A stretch of 64,000 nucleotides of DNA from Streptomyces himalayensis subsp. himalayensis. GTDB taxonomy: Bacteria; Actinomycetota; Actinomycetes; Streptomycetales; Streptomycetaceae. The stretch spans positions 124,001-188,000 of the forward strand of contig NZ_JACEHE010000011.1 of the NCBI RefSeq assembly GCF_013778455.1, given 5' to 3'. Below are positions 18,648 through 27,260 of the stretch, in pieces; the stretch's first letter is position 1; every line of letters starts with the position of its first letter. Below the pieces are notes generated by a model. It had not been told where the DNA came from and ran no database searches. It worked only from the letters and a program-made list of their open reading frames with translations. A program made the position numbers and the translations under genes.

Positions 18648-19064
18648 TCAGTGCAGGCAGAACTCGTTGCCTTCCGGATCACGCATGACGTACGTCAGCG
18701 GTCCGCGGTCGCTGTGCGTCTCGACCAGTTGCGCGCCAAGCCCGACCAGCCGTTCCACCTCAGCTCCCTTCTCCTCGGCATCCACATGGATGTCAAGGTG
18801 CACCCGGTTCTTGGCGACCTTGCCTTCGGGGACACGCTGGAAGTACAGCCGGGGCTCCACTCCGGTTGGGTCGCTGCACGCTGCCACATCCCGAAACGCG
18901 GAGCGGCCGTTGACCACGATCCTGTCGTCCGCGGGCATGCGACCGTCAGCGACCAGTTGGTCGACCAGCGCCGAATGGTCTTCCACCGCGGAGCCGAACA
19001 CCTTCGCCCAGAACGCGGCCTGAGCATGCGGGTCGGCACAGTCGAACGTCACCTGTGTTCTCAT
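18648..19064 (-). CDS. VOC (glyoxalase-fold) family protein
   Basis: A 138-residue protein of two beta-alpha-beta-beta-beta modules, starting VTFDCADPHAQAAFWAKV and ending YVMRDPEGNEFCLH, the classic metal-ligand Glu ending of the vicinal oxygen chelate superfamily. It may be an enzyme, a resistance protein or a binding protein; nothing nearby tells which. It stands alone, with 150-300 bp gaps on both sides. Confidence 0.88.
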   Translation of the reverse strand: MRTQVTFDCADPHAQAAFWAKVFGSAVEDHSALVDQLVADGRMPADDRIVVNGRSAFRDVAACSDPTGVEPRLYFQRVPEGKVAKNRVHLDIHVDAEEKGAEVERLVGLGAQLVETHSDRGPLTYVMRDPEGNEFCLH

Positions 19065-19351
19065 TGACGACCATCATGCCAAAACGCCCCGTTAGGTCAC
19101 CACCGGCTTCATAAAACACGGCCTGGCGGCTGGCACCCGCCCGCCCCTGGTGGCCGCGATCTCCCAGCAGTGTCGGCCGCTGCGACGATGACGGATACGA
19201 CCAGGAACTGGACGAAGCTGAGGCAGCCGAACGCGAACGCGGCCCTGCCCCAGCACCCGACGCGGCTCCGCTGCGAGGCCCTGTCGCGGTGAACGGCGGA
19301 GGCTGTCACGATCACAGAACCAGTGGGCACGCAAGGACGATCGGAGCGCGT

Positions 19352-20350
19352 ATGACGACGGACAGCGGTAAGGGGAGCGAGGCGTTACCGGCCGTCGCGG
19401 TGGAGACGGTGCGGGTGCCCGGGGTGGAGGTGAAGCCGGTCGCCGGCCATATCGGAGCCGAGATCACAGGAGTCGACCTGGGGGATCCCCTGGAGGACGC
19501 GGTGGTGGCGGTGATCCGGGCTGCAGTGCTGCGGTGGAAGGTGGTGTTCTTCCGCGGACAGCGCCTGGATCACACCGGACATGTGGCGTTCGCACGCCGG
19601 TTCGGTGAACCCGTCGTCCTCAGGCGGCGCGGCAGTGCCTCTCCGCAGGACGTCCCGGAGATCGAGACGACGGCTGACCGGCTGGAGCTGGGCGGGCGTT
19701 ACGGCATGGAGCACGCCGAGTGGCTGCAGCGGCGCCGCCACTCCCCGCTGCGGGGCTGGCACTGCGATCATGGTGCGCGTATCGACCCGCCGGCGGCGAC
19801 GATCCTGCGCGCTGAAACCGTCCCGCCGTACGGCGGTGACACGACCTGGTCCAATCTCGCGGCCGCGTACGCAGGGCTGTCCAAGCCGGTACGCGACTTC
19901 GTGGACGGACTGCGCGCCGAACACCGGCTCGGCGTCGGATATCAGGCGCGGCCGGGTGACGACGCGTACGTGCGCCACCTGCTCGAACATCAGGTCGCGT
20001 CGGTGCATCCCCTCGTGCGGGTACACCCGGAGACGGGGGAGCGGGTGCTGTTCGTCAACGGCTACTACCTCGAGCAGATCCAGGACGTCTCGCGTGCCGA
20101 GAGCCGGCTGCTGCTCGACATGCTGCTGGAGCAGGCGACCCGGCCCGAATACACTGTCCGCTTCCGTTGGGAGCCGGGCAGTGTGGCGTTCTGGGACAAC
20201 CGGTCCACCATCCATCTGGCCCCCGCCGATACCGCCCATCTCGATCACCCGCGGATCATGCACCGGGTGATGCTGGCCGGTGACGTACCGGTCGGGGTGG
20301 ACGGCAAGCCTTCGGAGCCGATCGTCGGCAGCGAGCCGCGGCGTTGGTGA
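19352..20350 (+). CDS. TauD/TfdA-family Fe(II)/2-oxoglutarate dioxygenase
   Basis: A 332-residue dioxygenase starting at ATG 19352 with GGAG upstream. The N-terminal block GAEITGVDLGDPL and VVFFRGQRLD are typical of TauD. Metal ligands are visible: H and D in WHCDHG and the distal His in NRSTIHLAPAD; the 2-oxoglutarate-binding Arg follows in PRIMHRVMLAG. The usual WHTD motif has Cys in place of Thr. Members hydroxylate taurine, alkyl sulfates, aryloxyacetates or secondary metabolites; the substrate here is open. Confidence 0.92.
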   Translation: MTTDSGKGSEALPAVAVETVRVPGVEVKPVAGHIGAEITGVDLGDPLEDAVVAVIRAAVLRWKVVFFRGQRLDHTGHVAFARRFGEPVVLRRRGSASPQDVPEIETTADRLELGGRYGMEHAEWLQRRRHSPLRGWHCDHGARIDPPAATILRAETVPPYGGDTTWSNLAAAYAGLSKPVRDFVDGLRAEHRLGVGYQARPGDDAYVRHLLEHQVASVHPLVRVHPETGERVLFVNGYYLEQIQDVSRAESRLLLDMLLEQATRPEYTVRFRWEPGSVAFWDNRSTIHLAPADTAHLDHPRIMHRVMLAGDVPVGVDGKPSEPIVGSEPRRW

Positions 20351-20518
20351 CGGGCGTGCCTGCCGGCGCCGAGAACGTGGCGTCCGTGTCGGTTCCGCCG
20401 GCGGTGACGCGCCCGGGGGCAGGCCGCGTCGTGCTCCGCTTCGAGCTGGGCCGTCTGGGCCTGCAGCCAGGACGTCAGCCCACGGACGCGTACGTCCTGC
20501 GCGGAGGACCGGCGGCTG

Positions 20519-20607
20519 ATACGGGCCAGGCATGACGCCGGCCTCCAGGACCAAGCCATGGTCCTGGAGGCCGGCGTCGTGTCGGCGACGTCATGCCTGG
20601 CCCGTAT
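20519..20607. repeat. large nested inverted repeat (probable bidirectional terminator)
   Basis: Outer 19-base arms 20519-20537 and 20589-20607 are perfectly complementary, as are inner 19-base arms 20535-20553 and 20559-20577 with a 5-base loop. On the left the arms are continuous; on the right a 14-base insertion separates them. It lies between the convergent dioxygenase and lamin-tail genes, where it could end both transcripts. Confidence 0.8.
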
Positions 20608-20668
20608 GTGCCAAGGGTTTCCCGGCGGTTGCGGGCCTCATCGGGACTGCTTCGTGCCCCGTCGTGGG

Positions 20669-21343
20669 TCAGCGGTGGCGGCCCCACGAGGTGATGTCGA
20701 CGAGACGGCCCGCGTCGTCGTACAGGGCCGCGGTGTCGGAGCGGTTGTCCCACACGTAGTGGCGACGGTCCTGGTAGACGTCGTAGCGGGTGTCACGGCC
20801 GACGCCGGTGTGGACTCGGATGGTGGAGCGGGCCTCCAGACGCAGGTAGCCGAAGCGGTAGCGGGTGCCGTCCTCGTTGCGCAGTGTCCAGCCGTTCAGG
20901 TTGACGCTTCGGCGCGAGGTGTTGGCGATCTCGACCCACTCGCCGTTCAGGGACCAGTTCGAGCCGTCGTCGAATCCCGGGCTGTCGGCACGGACGTTGC
21001 TGATCACGACCGAGGAGTAGTTCGGCGTGTGGTGACGGCCGGGGCGGTCGTCGGAGGGGAACGGTCCCCAGTGGTGACGGCCGGGGCGGTCGTCGGAGGG
21101 GAACGGCGTGCGGTGGTCCCGGCCGCGGTCGTCCGAGGAGAACGGCGGGCGGTGGTCACGCCCTCGGTCGTCCGACGGGAACGGCGAGCGGTGGTCGCGG
21201 CCGCGGTCGTCGGAGGAGTGCGGCGCCCGGTGGTGACGGCCCGGGTCGTCGTCGGCGGCAGCCGAGACCGTGGCCGCGCCGAGCAGGCAACCGGCGGCGA
21301 GCGCGGCGGCCGTGAATCGGCGGGCGATGACAGAAGCAGACAT
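20669..21343 (-). CDS. secreted lamin-tail-domain protein with SDDRGRDHR repeats
   Basis: A 224-residue exported protein. ATG 21343 has GAGGGAG upstream; a signal peptide of about 30 residues ends at VSAAAD. Residues about 32-105 consist of five to six 13-14-residue repeats of the form SDDRGRDHRxPFP or SDDRPGRHHxGPFP. The C-terminal 115 residues are an LTD fold: VVISNVRADSPG, then NGEWVEIANTS and LNGWTLRNEDG. The basic, aromatic-poor repeat could bind a polyanion or cell wall. LTD proteins in Streptomyces are usually extracellular and of unknown role. Confidence 0.88.
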   Translation of the reverse strand: MSASVIARRFTAAALAAGCLLGAATVSAAADDDPGRHHRAPHSSDDRGRDHRSPFPSDDRGRDHRPPFSSDDRGRDHRTPFPSDDRPGRHHWGPFPSDDRPGRHHTPNYSSVVISNVRADSPGFDDGSNWSLNGEWVEIANTSRRSVNLNGWTLRNEDGTRYRFGYLRLEARSTIRVHTGVGRDTRYDVYQDRRHYVWDNRSDTAALYDDAGRLVDITSWGRHR

Positions 21344-21928
21344 CTGATGCTCCCTCAAGCTGTTGCAGGCCGGACGTGTTCTCGAGTCGGCCGTGCGGTT
21401 CGGTGTCTCGACCCCGGTGGGGCCGAGGACCATCACTGTGAAGCAACGGCACAGCTGAACAACGGAATGGCGTTTCATGTTTCTAAAAGCGGACATTTCC
21501 GTAACCGTCTGTTGTGTAGCGCATGAAGTCCCCGCTGCGTGGCCCTGACAATCGCTGATTGCTACACCGACCCTTGCGGGACCAAGAGCAGCCCTTGCCG
21601 GCTCTGGCATGCACGCACCGACCACTCCCATGGACACCGCTCTGCTCAAGCCACGGACCTGTAACAACAACGCGAGGCCGGCATTCGTACGCACGCACAA
21701 GAAGGCGGCAGGCGCTCGATTATGGGCGGCTTTGTCGTGGGCTCCCCGCTGTAGGCACAGTCCGCTCGTCGCACGGAGCGGTCCCGCCGCCCTTCGGCCG
21801 GGGGTTGAAGGCGGCAATAATGGGGTGACCAGCTCCTACAGACGGTCAGGAACCAGCCGCTGCGACAATCGGCACCCACAACCGGCAATGATGCCGCAGC
21901 TCATGCCATCACCACGTGAGACATCCTG
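21344..21928. other. 585-bp gap, no supported gene
   Basis: Between the lamin-tail gene and the end of the TPR gene only low-quality short frames occur on either strand. Composition is less GC-rich around 21450-21510, which fits the promoter region of the lamin-tail gene. I saw no RNA gene or terminal repeat. Confidence 0.5.
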
Positions 21929-23899
21929 TCATTGGACAGTGGGACTGTGAGGACCAGGCTGCTCTCGCCAGTGGGCCAGGGCGCGCTCGCTCTTGAGGGT
22001 GTCGGGGTGTTCCGGCCCCAGCACTCGCCGTCGGTCGACTACTAGTTCGGCGAATGCGGCGGCGGCGCCCGTGGAGTCCCCCGCTTCGCCCGTCCACAGC
22101 GCCAGGTTGTGCCGCGACATGAGCGTATGCGGGTGGTCGGGCCCCTGGATGCGGATGCGGTCCGGGACTATTTCGGCGAACTCGGCGGCGGCACCCGCGG
22201 CGTCCCCCGCCCTCCCTCGCCATCGGGCCAGCTCATGACGGACATCAAGGGTGTTGGGAGTGTCGGGACCCAGCACCCGCATGGCATCGCCGAGAAGTTC
22301 GGTGAACACGTCGACGGCACCCTGGTGATCCCCTGCTTCACCCAGGCAGAATCCGAGGTTGTGCCGGTAGAGAAAGGTGTGCCGGTGATCCGGTCCCACC
22401 GTCCGACGCTGGTCGGCGACGATATCGGCAGCAACCGTGGCGGCGGCGGCCATGTCGCCCGCCTCCATCAGAAACTGGAAGACTTCGATGCGCGTGGCAC
22501 AAGTGTCGGGGTGCTCGCGCCCCAGTGCCCGTGACTGGTCGTCCAGGAGTGTCCCAAGCGCAGCCGCAGCGCCCGCGGCGTCACGGCTACCCCGGCGATT
22601 GGCCAGGTCGCGCCGGACGTTGAAGGAGTCCCGATCGTCCGGACTCCGGAGCCGGAGGAACTCGTCCAGCAGCTCGGCTGCTGAGGCCCCGTTCGGCATC
22701 GTGCCAAGGCCGATGTGGGCAAGCCACGAGTTCCGGCGGTCCTCCTCTGCCAGCAACTGACCGAGGAACCAGAAGGTCCCCTCGTCACGGGCACGGATAC
22801 GGCTCCGCAGTTCCTCAAATGCCGATGCTCGTGCCGCGGATTCGCTGTGGCGATCCAGGATCTCCGCCATCAGCTTGGCCGGCTGCTTCGTGCCCGCCGG
22901 TTCACCGACGCGCTCGACCTCCGCGGTCGTCGGCACCCGGAATTCCGCGTACAGCGCCGGAAGTTGAGCGAGGGTGGCCTCGGCCAGCGGGAGCGACGCC
23001 GTCAGAACCTCGTCGGCGACTGCCGCGCCGACAGTGATCTCGACGAGTTGGCGATACATCCGCTCGAAGCTCTGGAGATGGCCCGTGATTGCTCGTCGCG
23101 GGTCCCAGAACGCCTCCGTAACCTCATAGATTCCTTGTGCGCCGGAGGAGAGGATGTCCGCGTTCCCGTCCACCGATACGAGGCCGTCCGGTAGGTCAGC
23201 GCGGCGTCGGGGCGGTGCTGATTCCCAGTCAGGGACGGGGAGTCCGCGTTCGGTCATCTCTCTGTCGATCGCTTCGCGGACCTCCCTCGTGTCCTCCAGG
23301 AAGTGGCTGATCACGGTCCGGATCTCGTCAGCCGAGTACACGAAACCATGCTGCGGGAACGCGACGGCCACCCTCGGCGAGGTCATCATGCGATCGTTCC
23401 CGTCGTAGATGATCTCCAGGTCCAGCTCGTATACGTACGTGTCGAACGTGGGTTGCATGCCGAGGCGGACCTCGAACCGATCCGCCTCTCCCTGCGCAAC
23501 CACCTGAGAGAGGTCGATGACGGCCCGGGAACCGCCGGCATCTTCGGGCGGCGGTATCGCGGCGTCGTACGTGGCGGACACCGGCAAGAGGGCGCCGACC
23601 CACATCGCGCGGTAGGGCGTGAGCCGCATGCCGGAGAACATGCTCCCGCACCGGACAGCCCGGTGCACGCGCACCACGAGTCGCTTGAGTACGGCCGACT
23701 GGCCTCCTGTGTTGCGTACCTTCACATCGAGCACAGGAGACATGTCCCGCGGACCCGAGGCCGAACCCGACGGCGTCGCAATGGTCACGTCGACCAGTTC
23801 GACCTGCGATTTCGGCGGGCGCCGAGCGCGAAGCGCCGCCCACGCACCGATGATTGCGGCCGCGAGGCCGCCGGTCAGCCCGAGAACTGTAGCCAGCAC
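21929..23899 (-). CDS. membrane-anchored TPR protein
   Basis: A 656-residue protein from GTG 23899. Residues 4-24 form one transmembrane helix (VLGLTGGLAAAIIGAWAA). Residues 30-200 look like a beta-rich domain with DVKVRNTGGQSAVLKRLVV, as in alpha-amylase-free 'extracellular or juxtamembrane' domains that I cannot name. From about residue 440 four to five 42-residue TPRs of the kinesin-light-chain type follow, each with the GPDHPHTL or GREHPDT phase mark. It has no NTPase motif, so it is not a STAND protein itself. It could act as a scaffold. Isolated in its strand context. Confidence 0.8.
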   Translation of the reverse strand: MLATVLGLTGGLAAAIIGAWAALRARRPPKSQVELVDVTIATPSGSASGPRDMSPVLDVKVRNTGGQSAVLKRLVVRVHRAVRCGSMFSGMRLTPYRAMWVGALLPVSATYDAAIPPPEDAGGSRAVIDLSQVVAQGEADRFEVRLGMQPTFDTYVYELDLEIIYDGNDRMMTSPRVAVAFPQHGFVYSADEIRTVISHFLEDTREVREAIDREMTERGLPVPDWESAPPRRRADLPDGLVSVDGNADILSSGAQGIYEVTEAFWDPRRAITGHLQSFERMYRQLVEITVGAAVADEVLTASLPLAEATLAQLPALYAEFRVPTTAEVERVGEPAGTKQPAKLMAEILDRHSESAARASAFEELRSRIRARDEGTFWFLGQLLAEEDRRNSWLAHIGLGTMPNGASAAELLDEFLRLRSPDDRDSFNVRRDLANRRGSRDAAGAAAALGTLLDDQSRALGREHPDTCATRIEVFQFLMEAGDMAAAATVAADIVADQRRTVGPDHRHTFLYRHNLGFCLGEAGDHQGAVDVFTELLGDAMRVLGPDTPNTLDVRHELARWRGRAGDAAGAAAEFAEIVPDRIRIQGPDHPHTLMSRHNLALWTGEAGDSTGAAAAFAELVVDRRRVLGPEHPDTLKSERALAHWREQPGPHSPTVQ

Positions 23900-24192
23900 G
23901 AGATCGACGTTACAGTCTGATCGTTCAACTCACCCCCGTTTCAAGGGCAGATCGCGACCGAGCACGGAGCGGACTGCCGGGCGATCAGCGTGGTGGGGGA
24001 ACTACCGGCGCGTGCTGGAGCGGGCTGCGCTGCAAGCCGGCCACTGCTGAGGGGCCGGCCGGCGGCCGGCTGCAGGTCGGCGGCGCAGCGTTGTGGTGTG
24101 CCGGGGCGTGGGGCGGCTTCCGGGGCAGCGGGCCGGTTCCGGGAATGGTCAGTGTGGCTGCCGCCTCGGTGGCCGGCGAGCGCGTGCCCTCG

Positions 24193-24804
24193 TCACTCGC
24201 CTCGCCAGATGTTGTCGAAGGCCGAGGCTTCGATGGCTCGCTGTTGTCGTGTGGCTCCCAGTTCGATCACCGCGCCGTTGACTGCGGCCAGGATCGTCGC
24301 CACCGCGTCGTCGACCTCGGTCATGCTCGGGGAGTCTGCCGTTCGGCTGTCCTGAATCCCGACGGCCGCCGCGAGCGCGGCGAGGACGGGCTCGTGTGAG
24401 CTCCAGCGGTTGGCCGCCTGGTCGTGAGCGGACGAATCGGCCGGCACCGGCTTACGGCTCCGGAAGAGCATCCGCCGAGCGCGTTGCCCGGTCAGTTGCC
24501 CTTCGGCGACCAGAGCGTCCCGATAGACCGAGGACAGGCCGCGACCTCTGCGCCACAGCCAGTCATCGACCGACTCGTAGGGCTCTTGACGGACGAGGGA
24601 GGACACGGCCTCATCCAGGAGGCGATCGCCTGTCGCCGACGGGTGGCTGGGCACGATGCGGTCATCGACCAGTCTGATGGCTCGGTGATCGAGGAGGTCG
24701 ATCGCCTCGGCTCCCGCGAGTGCGAGCGACAGGTCGCCTTGTTCTACAGGGCGGCTGGCTTCCATGCCCATGGCGACGAGCAACAGGTCCCGTGGTGTGG
24801 TCAT
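24193..24804 (-). CDS. GPP34 (GOLPH3-like) family phosphoprotein
   Basis: A 203-residue protein from ATG 24804, which has GGAGG six bases upstream. It shows LLLVAMG, then GDLSLALAGAEAIDLLD and YRDALVAEGQLTGQ, as in actinobacterial GPP34 proteins. The eukaryotic relatives bind phosphoinositides; the bacterial ones have no settled function. It is a single gene between the TPR gene and a repeat-rich promoter region. Confidence 0.85.
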   Translation of the reverse strand: MTTPRDLLLVAMGMEASRPVEQGDLSLALAGAEAIDLLDHRAIRLVDDRIVPSHPSATGDRLLDEAVSSLVRQEPYESVDDWLWRRGRGLSSVYRDALVAEGQLTGQRARRMLFRSRKPVPADSSAHDQAANRWSSHEPVLAALAAAVGIQDSRTADSPSMTEVDDAVATILAAVNGAVIELGATRQQRAIEASAFDNIWRGE

Positions 24805-24996
24805 GATTGCCTCCACGTCTCAGACATCAGCAACGATACGTCGCTGAGCTGCCGGGCCACCTTTCGGCGGGGGCACGCCAGAAGCGCCCGGGGCATGAGC
24901 GAGCCCTGGAACCAGCGCGATGTTGGCGCCGATGTTCTCGTCGCTCAGATGACGCGTAATGGTAGTTGGTGATACTGGGGTGGTAGGTGGGTGACA

Positions 24997-25090
24997 CCGG
25001 ACATGGTCCGAGAGACAGGACCTGATCCCAGCCCCTGATCCCAGCCCCTGATCCCAGCCCACGCGCGCGACAGGGCCGGACATGGTCTGA
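24997..25090. repeat. 15-bp direct repeats flanking a promoter region
   Basis: CCGGACATGGTCCGA at 24997-25011 recurs as CCGGACATGGTCTGA at 25076-25090, with 14 of 15 bases equal. The second copy ends 44 bp before the alcohol dehydrogenase start. They could be binding sites for a regulator of that gene. Confidence 0.5.
25021..25059. repeat. three tandem 13-bp repeats
   Basis: CCTGATCCCAGCC occurs three times in tandem without mismatches. It lies between the two longer direct repeats before the alcohol dehydrogenase gene. Too short and too regular for a CRISPR array. Confidence 0.9.
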
Positions 25091-25134
25091 TGGTTCCAGG
25101 TGACCGTTCCAAGGAGTTCCCGGGAGAGGTCCAG

Positions 25135-26160
25135 ATGAGCGCGTATCGAGCTGCTCAGGTGGCCGCCGCAGGCGGGCCGTTCGAGATCATCGAGCGTGAG
25201 GTACCGAAGCCGGGCCCCGGCCACGTTCGGATCGCCGTGGACGCCTGCGGGATCTGCCACAGCGACGCCGGATTCGTCGACGCCGTGTTCCCGGGTGTCC
25301 GGTTTCCGGTGGTCCCCGGCCATGAGATCGCCGGTCGCATCGAAGAGCTAGGCGAGGGAACGCAGAGCCGCGGCTGGCAGGTGGGCGACCGGGTGGCGGT
25401 GGGATGGTTCGGCGGCAGCTGCGGCTACTGCACGCCCTGCAGACAGGGCGACTTCGTCGTGTGCGAGAACCTGAAGGTCCCCGGATGGGCCTACGACGGG
25501 GGTTTCGCCGATGTGGTGATCGCGCCAGCCGACGCCCTGGCGCGGATCCCCGACGGGCTGGCGGCGAGCGACGCCGGACCCTTGGCCTGTGCGGGGGTGA
25601 CCACGTACAACGGGCTTCGGCGCAGCTCCGCACGACCGGGCGATCTGGTCGCCGTACTCGGCATCGGCGGCCTCGGTCACCTGGGGGTGAAGTACGCGGC
25701 CGCCATGGGCTTCGAGACGGTCGCCATCGCCCGCGGATCCGACAAGGCCGACTTCGCCAAGCAGCTCGGCGCGCACCACTACATCGACAGTACGGGGGAC
25801 ACCACCGTCGCAGACGCGCTGCAGTCCCTTGGCGGCGCCAAGGTGGTCCTCGCCACCGCCGCCAACTCCGCTGCCATCACGGCGACCGCTGACGGGCTGT
25901 CCCACCGCGGTGAGTTGGTGGTCATCGGTGCGGACGCCGAGCCGCTGGGAATCAGCCCGATCCAACTGCTCATGGCAGGCAAGATCGTGCGCGGACACCC
26001 GTCCGGAACGGCGCTGGACGTGCAGGACACCATGGCATTCAGCGCCCTGCACGGAATCCGCCCGATGACCGAGATCATGCCGCTGGACCAAGCCGACGAG
26101 GCATACCGGAAGATGCTCTCCGGCACCGCACGCTTCCGCATGGTGCTCACCACCCACTGA
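25135..26160 (+). CDS. zinc-dependent alcohol dehydrogenase
   Basis: A 341-residue MDR-superfamily enzyme. ATG 25135 is preceded by GGGAGAGG. Catalytic Zn ligands are in CGICHSD and PGHE; the structural Zn loop GSCGYCTPCRQGDFVVC has its four Cys. The nucleotide motif is GIGGLGHLG. Similar to AdhA/YahK-type aldehyde reductases. Probably NAD(P)H-dependent reduction of aldehydes. Its promoter region is rich in direct repeats. Confidence 0.93.
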   Translation: MSAYRAAQVAAAGGPFEIIEREVPKPGPGHVRIAVDACGICHSDAGFVDAVFPGVRFPVVPGHEIAGRIEELGEGTQSRGWQVGDRVAVGWFGGSCGYCTPCRQGDFVVCENLKVPGWAYDGGFADVVIAPADALARIPDGLAASDAGPLACAGVTTYNGLRRSSARPGDLVAVLGIGGLGHLGVKYAAAMGFETVAIARGSDKADFAKQLGAHHYIDSTGDTTVADALQSLGGAKVVLATAANSAAITATADGLSHRGELVVIGADAEPLGISPIQLLMAGKIVRGHPSGTALDVQDTMAFSALHGIRPMTEIMPLDQADEAYRKMLSGTARFRMVLTTH

Positions 26161-26211
26161 CCTTGGACAGATGCGGTGCGGGCCACCGGCCCGGCGTTGC
26201 CTGGCGCCGGG

Positions 26212-26826
26212 TCAGCTTCCGTTCTGTTGCCACACGGCATACGGGATGCGCGCGATCTCCTTGATCTCGCCCATGGTGCCCCACTCGTTCCTGCCCAGGC
26301 GTGAGAGCGGACGCAGCAGTTCGATGTCGGGGTGGCCGTCCACGACGACGTCCTCGCTCAGCACGGCGTGGACAACGCGTCCGAACACCACGGTCGAGTC
26401 GCCCAGGCGCAGCGTGCTGTGCAGGCGGCACTCCAGCGCCACCGGCGACGCCGCCACCCGCGGCGGCTTTACCCGCAGGCTGGGCTCCTGCTCGATGCCG
26501 ACCGCCTCGAACTCCCCGACATCGGAGGGGAAGTCCGTGCCCGTGGCGTTGACCTGCTCGAACAGCGGCTCGGAGCAGAAGTTGACGACAAACTCCCCGG
26601 TCTCCTCCGCGTTCCGCAGCGAGTCCTTGCGCCCCACTGACGTGAACTGCACGATCGGCGGCTGGGTGCTGGCGACGGTGAAGAAGGAGTGCGGCGCGAG
26701 ATTCGGTACGGAGTGGTCCTTCGAGATCGTGGACACCCACGCGATGGGCCGCGGTACCACCACCGCGGTGAGCAGCCGGTAGAAGTCGTTGGGGCCTACG
26801 GCCTCGGGATCGAAGTCGACGCGCAT
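26212..26826 (-). CDS. flavin reductase family (FMN-binding split-barrel) protein
   Basis: A 204-residue protein from ATG 26826. The FMN-binding block is VVPRPIAWVSTIS followed by LAPHSFFTVAS, then GEFVVNFCSE. Members reduce flavin for partner monooxygenases or are 'conserved in the vicinity' proteins of unknown role. No monooxygenase lies directly beside it. It converges on the alcohol dehydrogenase with a 51-bp gap. Confidence 0.9.
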   Translation of the reverse strand: MRVDFDPEAVGPNDFYRLLTAVVVPRPIAWVSTISKDHSVPNLAPHSFFTVASTQPPIVQFTSVGRKDSLRNAEETGEFVVNFCSEPLFEQVNATGTDFPSDVGEFEAVGIEQEPSLRVKPPRVAASPVALECRLHSTLRLGDSTVVFGRVVHAVLSEDVVVDGHPDIELLRPLSRLGRNEWGTMGEIKEIARIPYAVWQQNGS

Positions 26827-27260
26827 GATCCCCAGTATCCAGGACCGGGGTTCGTGCAGCGGCGCGGTTCGGGGTGCGAATTGACGGTGCGTGAGGTGCT
26901 GGAGCACGTCACCGCGGCGGCGAGCCTCCCCTGCCTGCGATCGCCATGCTCGGCTTTAGGGCGGGATGCCGCCGCGTAGGAGTGCCGGCGACAGGCCCCC
27001 GGCCTCATTCCCGGCAGCGTCCTGCCGTGTCGAGATCCGTAGCAACTAATGGGCAACGCGTGACTGAAGGAGGTTTGAATACGGGATTTCAGGCACGGTG
27101 CCGACCGAGGTCCCGAGGTCCCGAGGTCCCGAGGTCCCGAGGTCCAAGGTGTCGACGTTCGCGTGAATCGCTCAACGCAGTACGCGGATACGTGCACAGC
27201 CGCCGTACACCGCAGTTCTGGCACTGACGACGATGGGCGATGATGTCACCGCGTAGCTCA
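26827..27260. other. 434-bp gap with a short tandem repeat
   Basis: No supported gene. Bases 27106-27145 hold five tandem copies of CGAGGTCC. A GGAGG at about 27070 is followed by a possible TTG-started frame, but the product is Arg-rich and driven by the repeat, so I do not call it. Confidence 0.5.
27106..27145. repeat. five tandem CGAGGTCC units
   Basis: An 8-bp unit is repeated five times exactly, in the gap between the flavin reductase and the LysR gene ends. Likely slippage-prone; the copy number may vary between strains. Confidence 0.85.

Noticed and set aside
19109..19330. Minus-strand frame of 73 residues with a hydrophobic stretch
   Set aside because: No ribosome site, no family match, and the hydrophobic run is too short to claim a membrane protein.
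25021..25059. Possible CRISPR array
   Set aside because: Units of 13 bp in direct tandem without spacers; no cas gene in the window.
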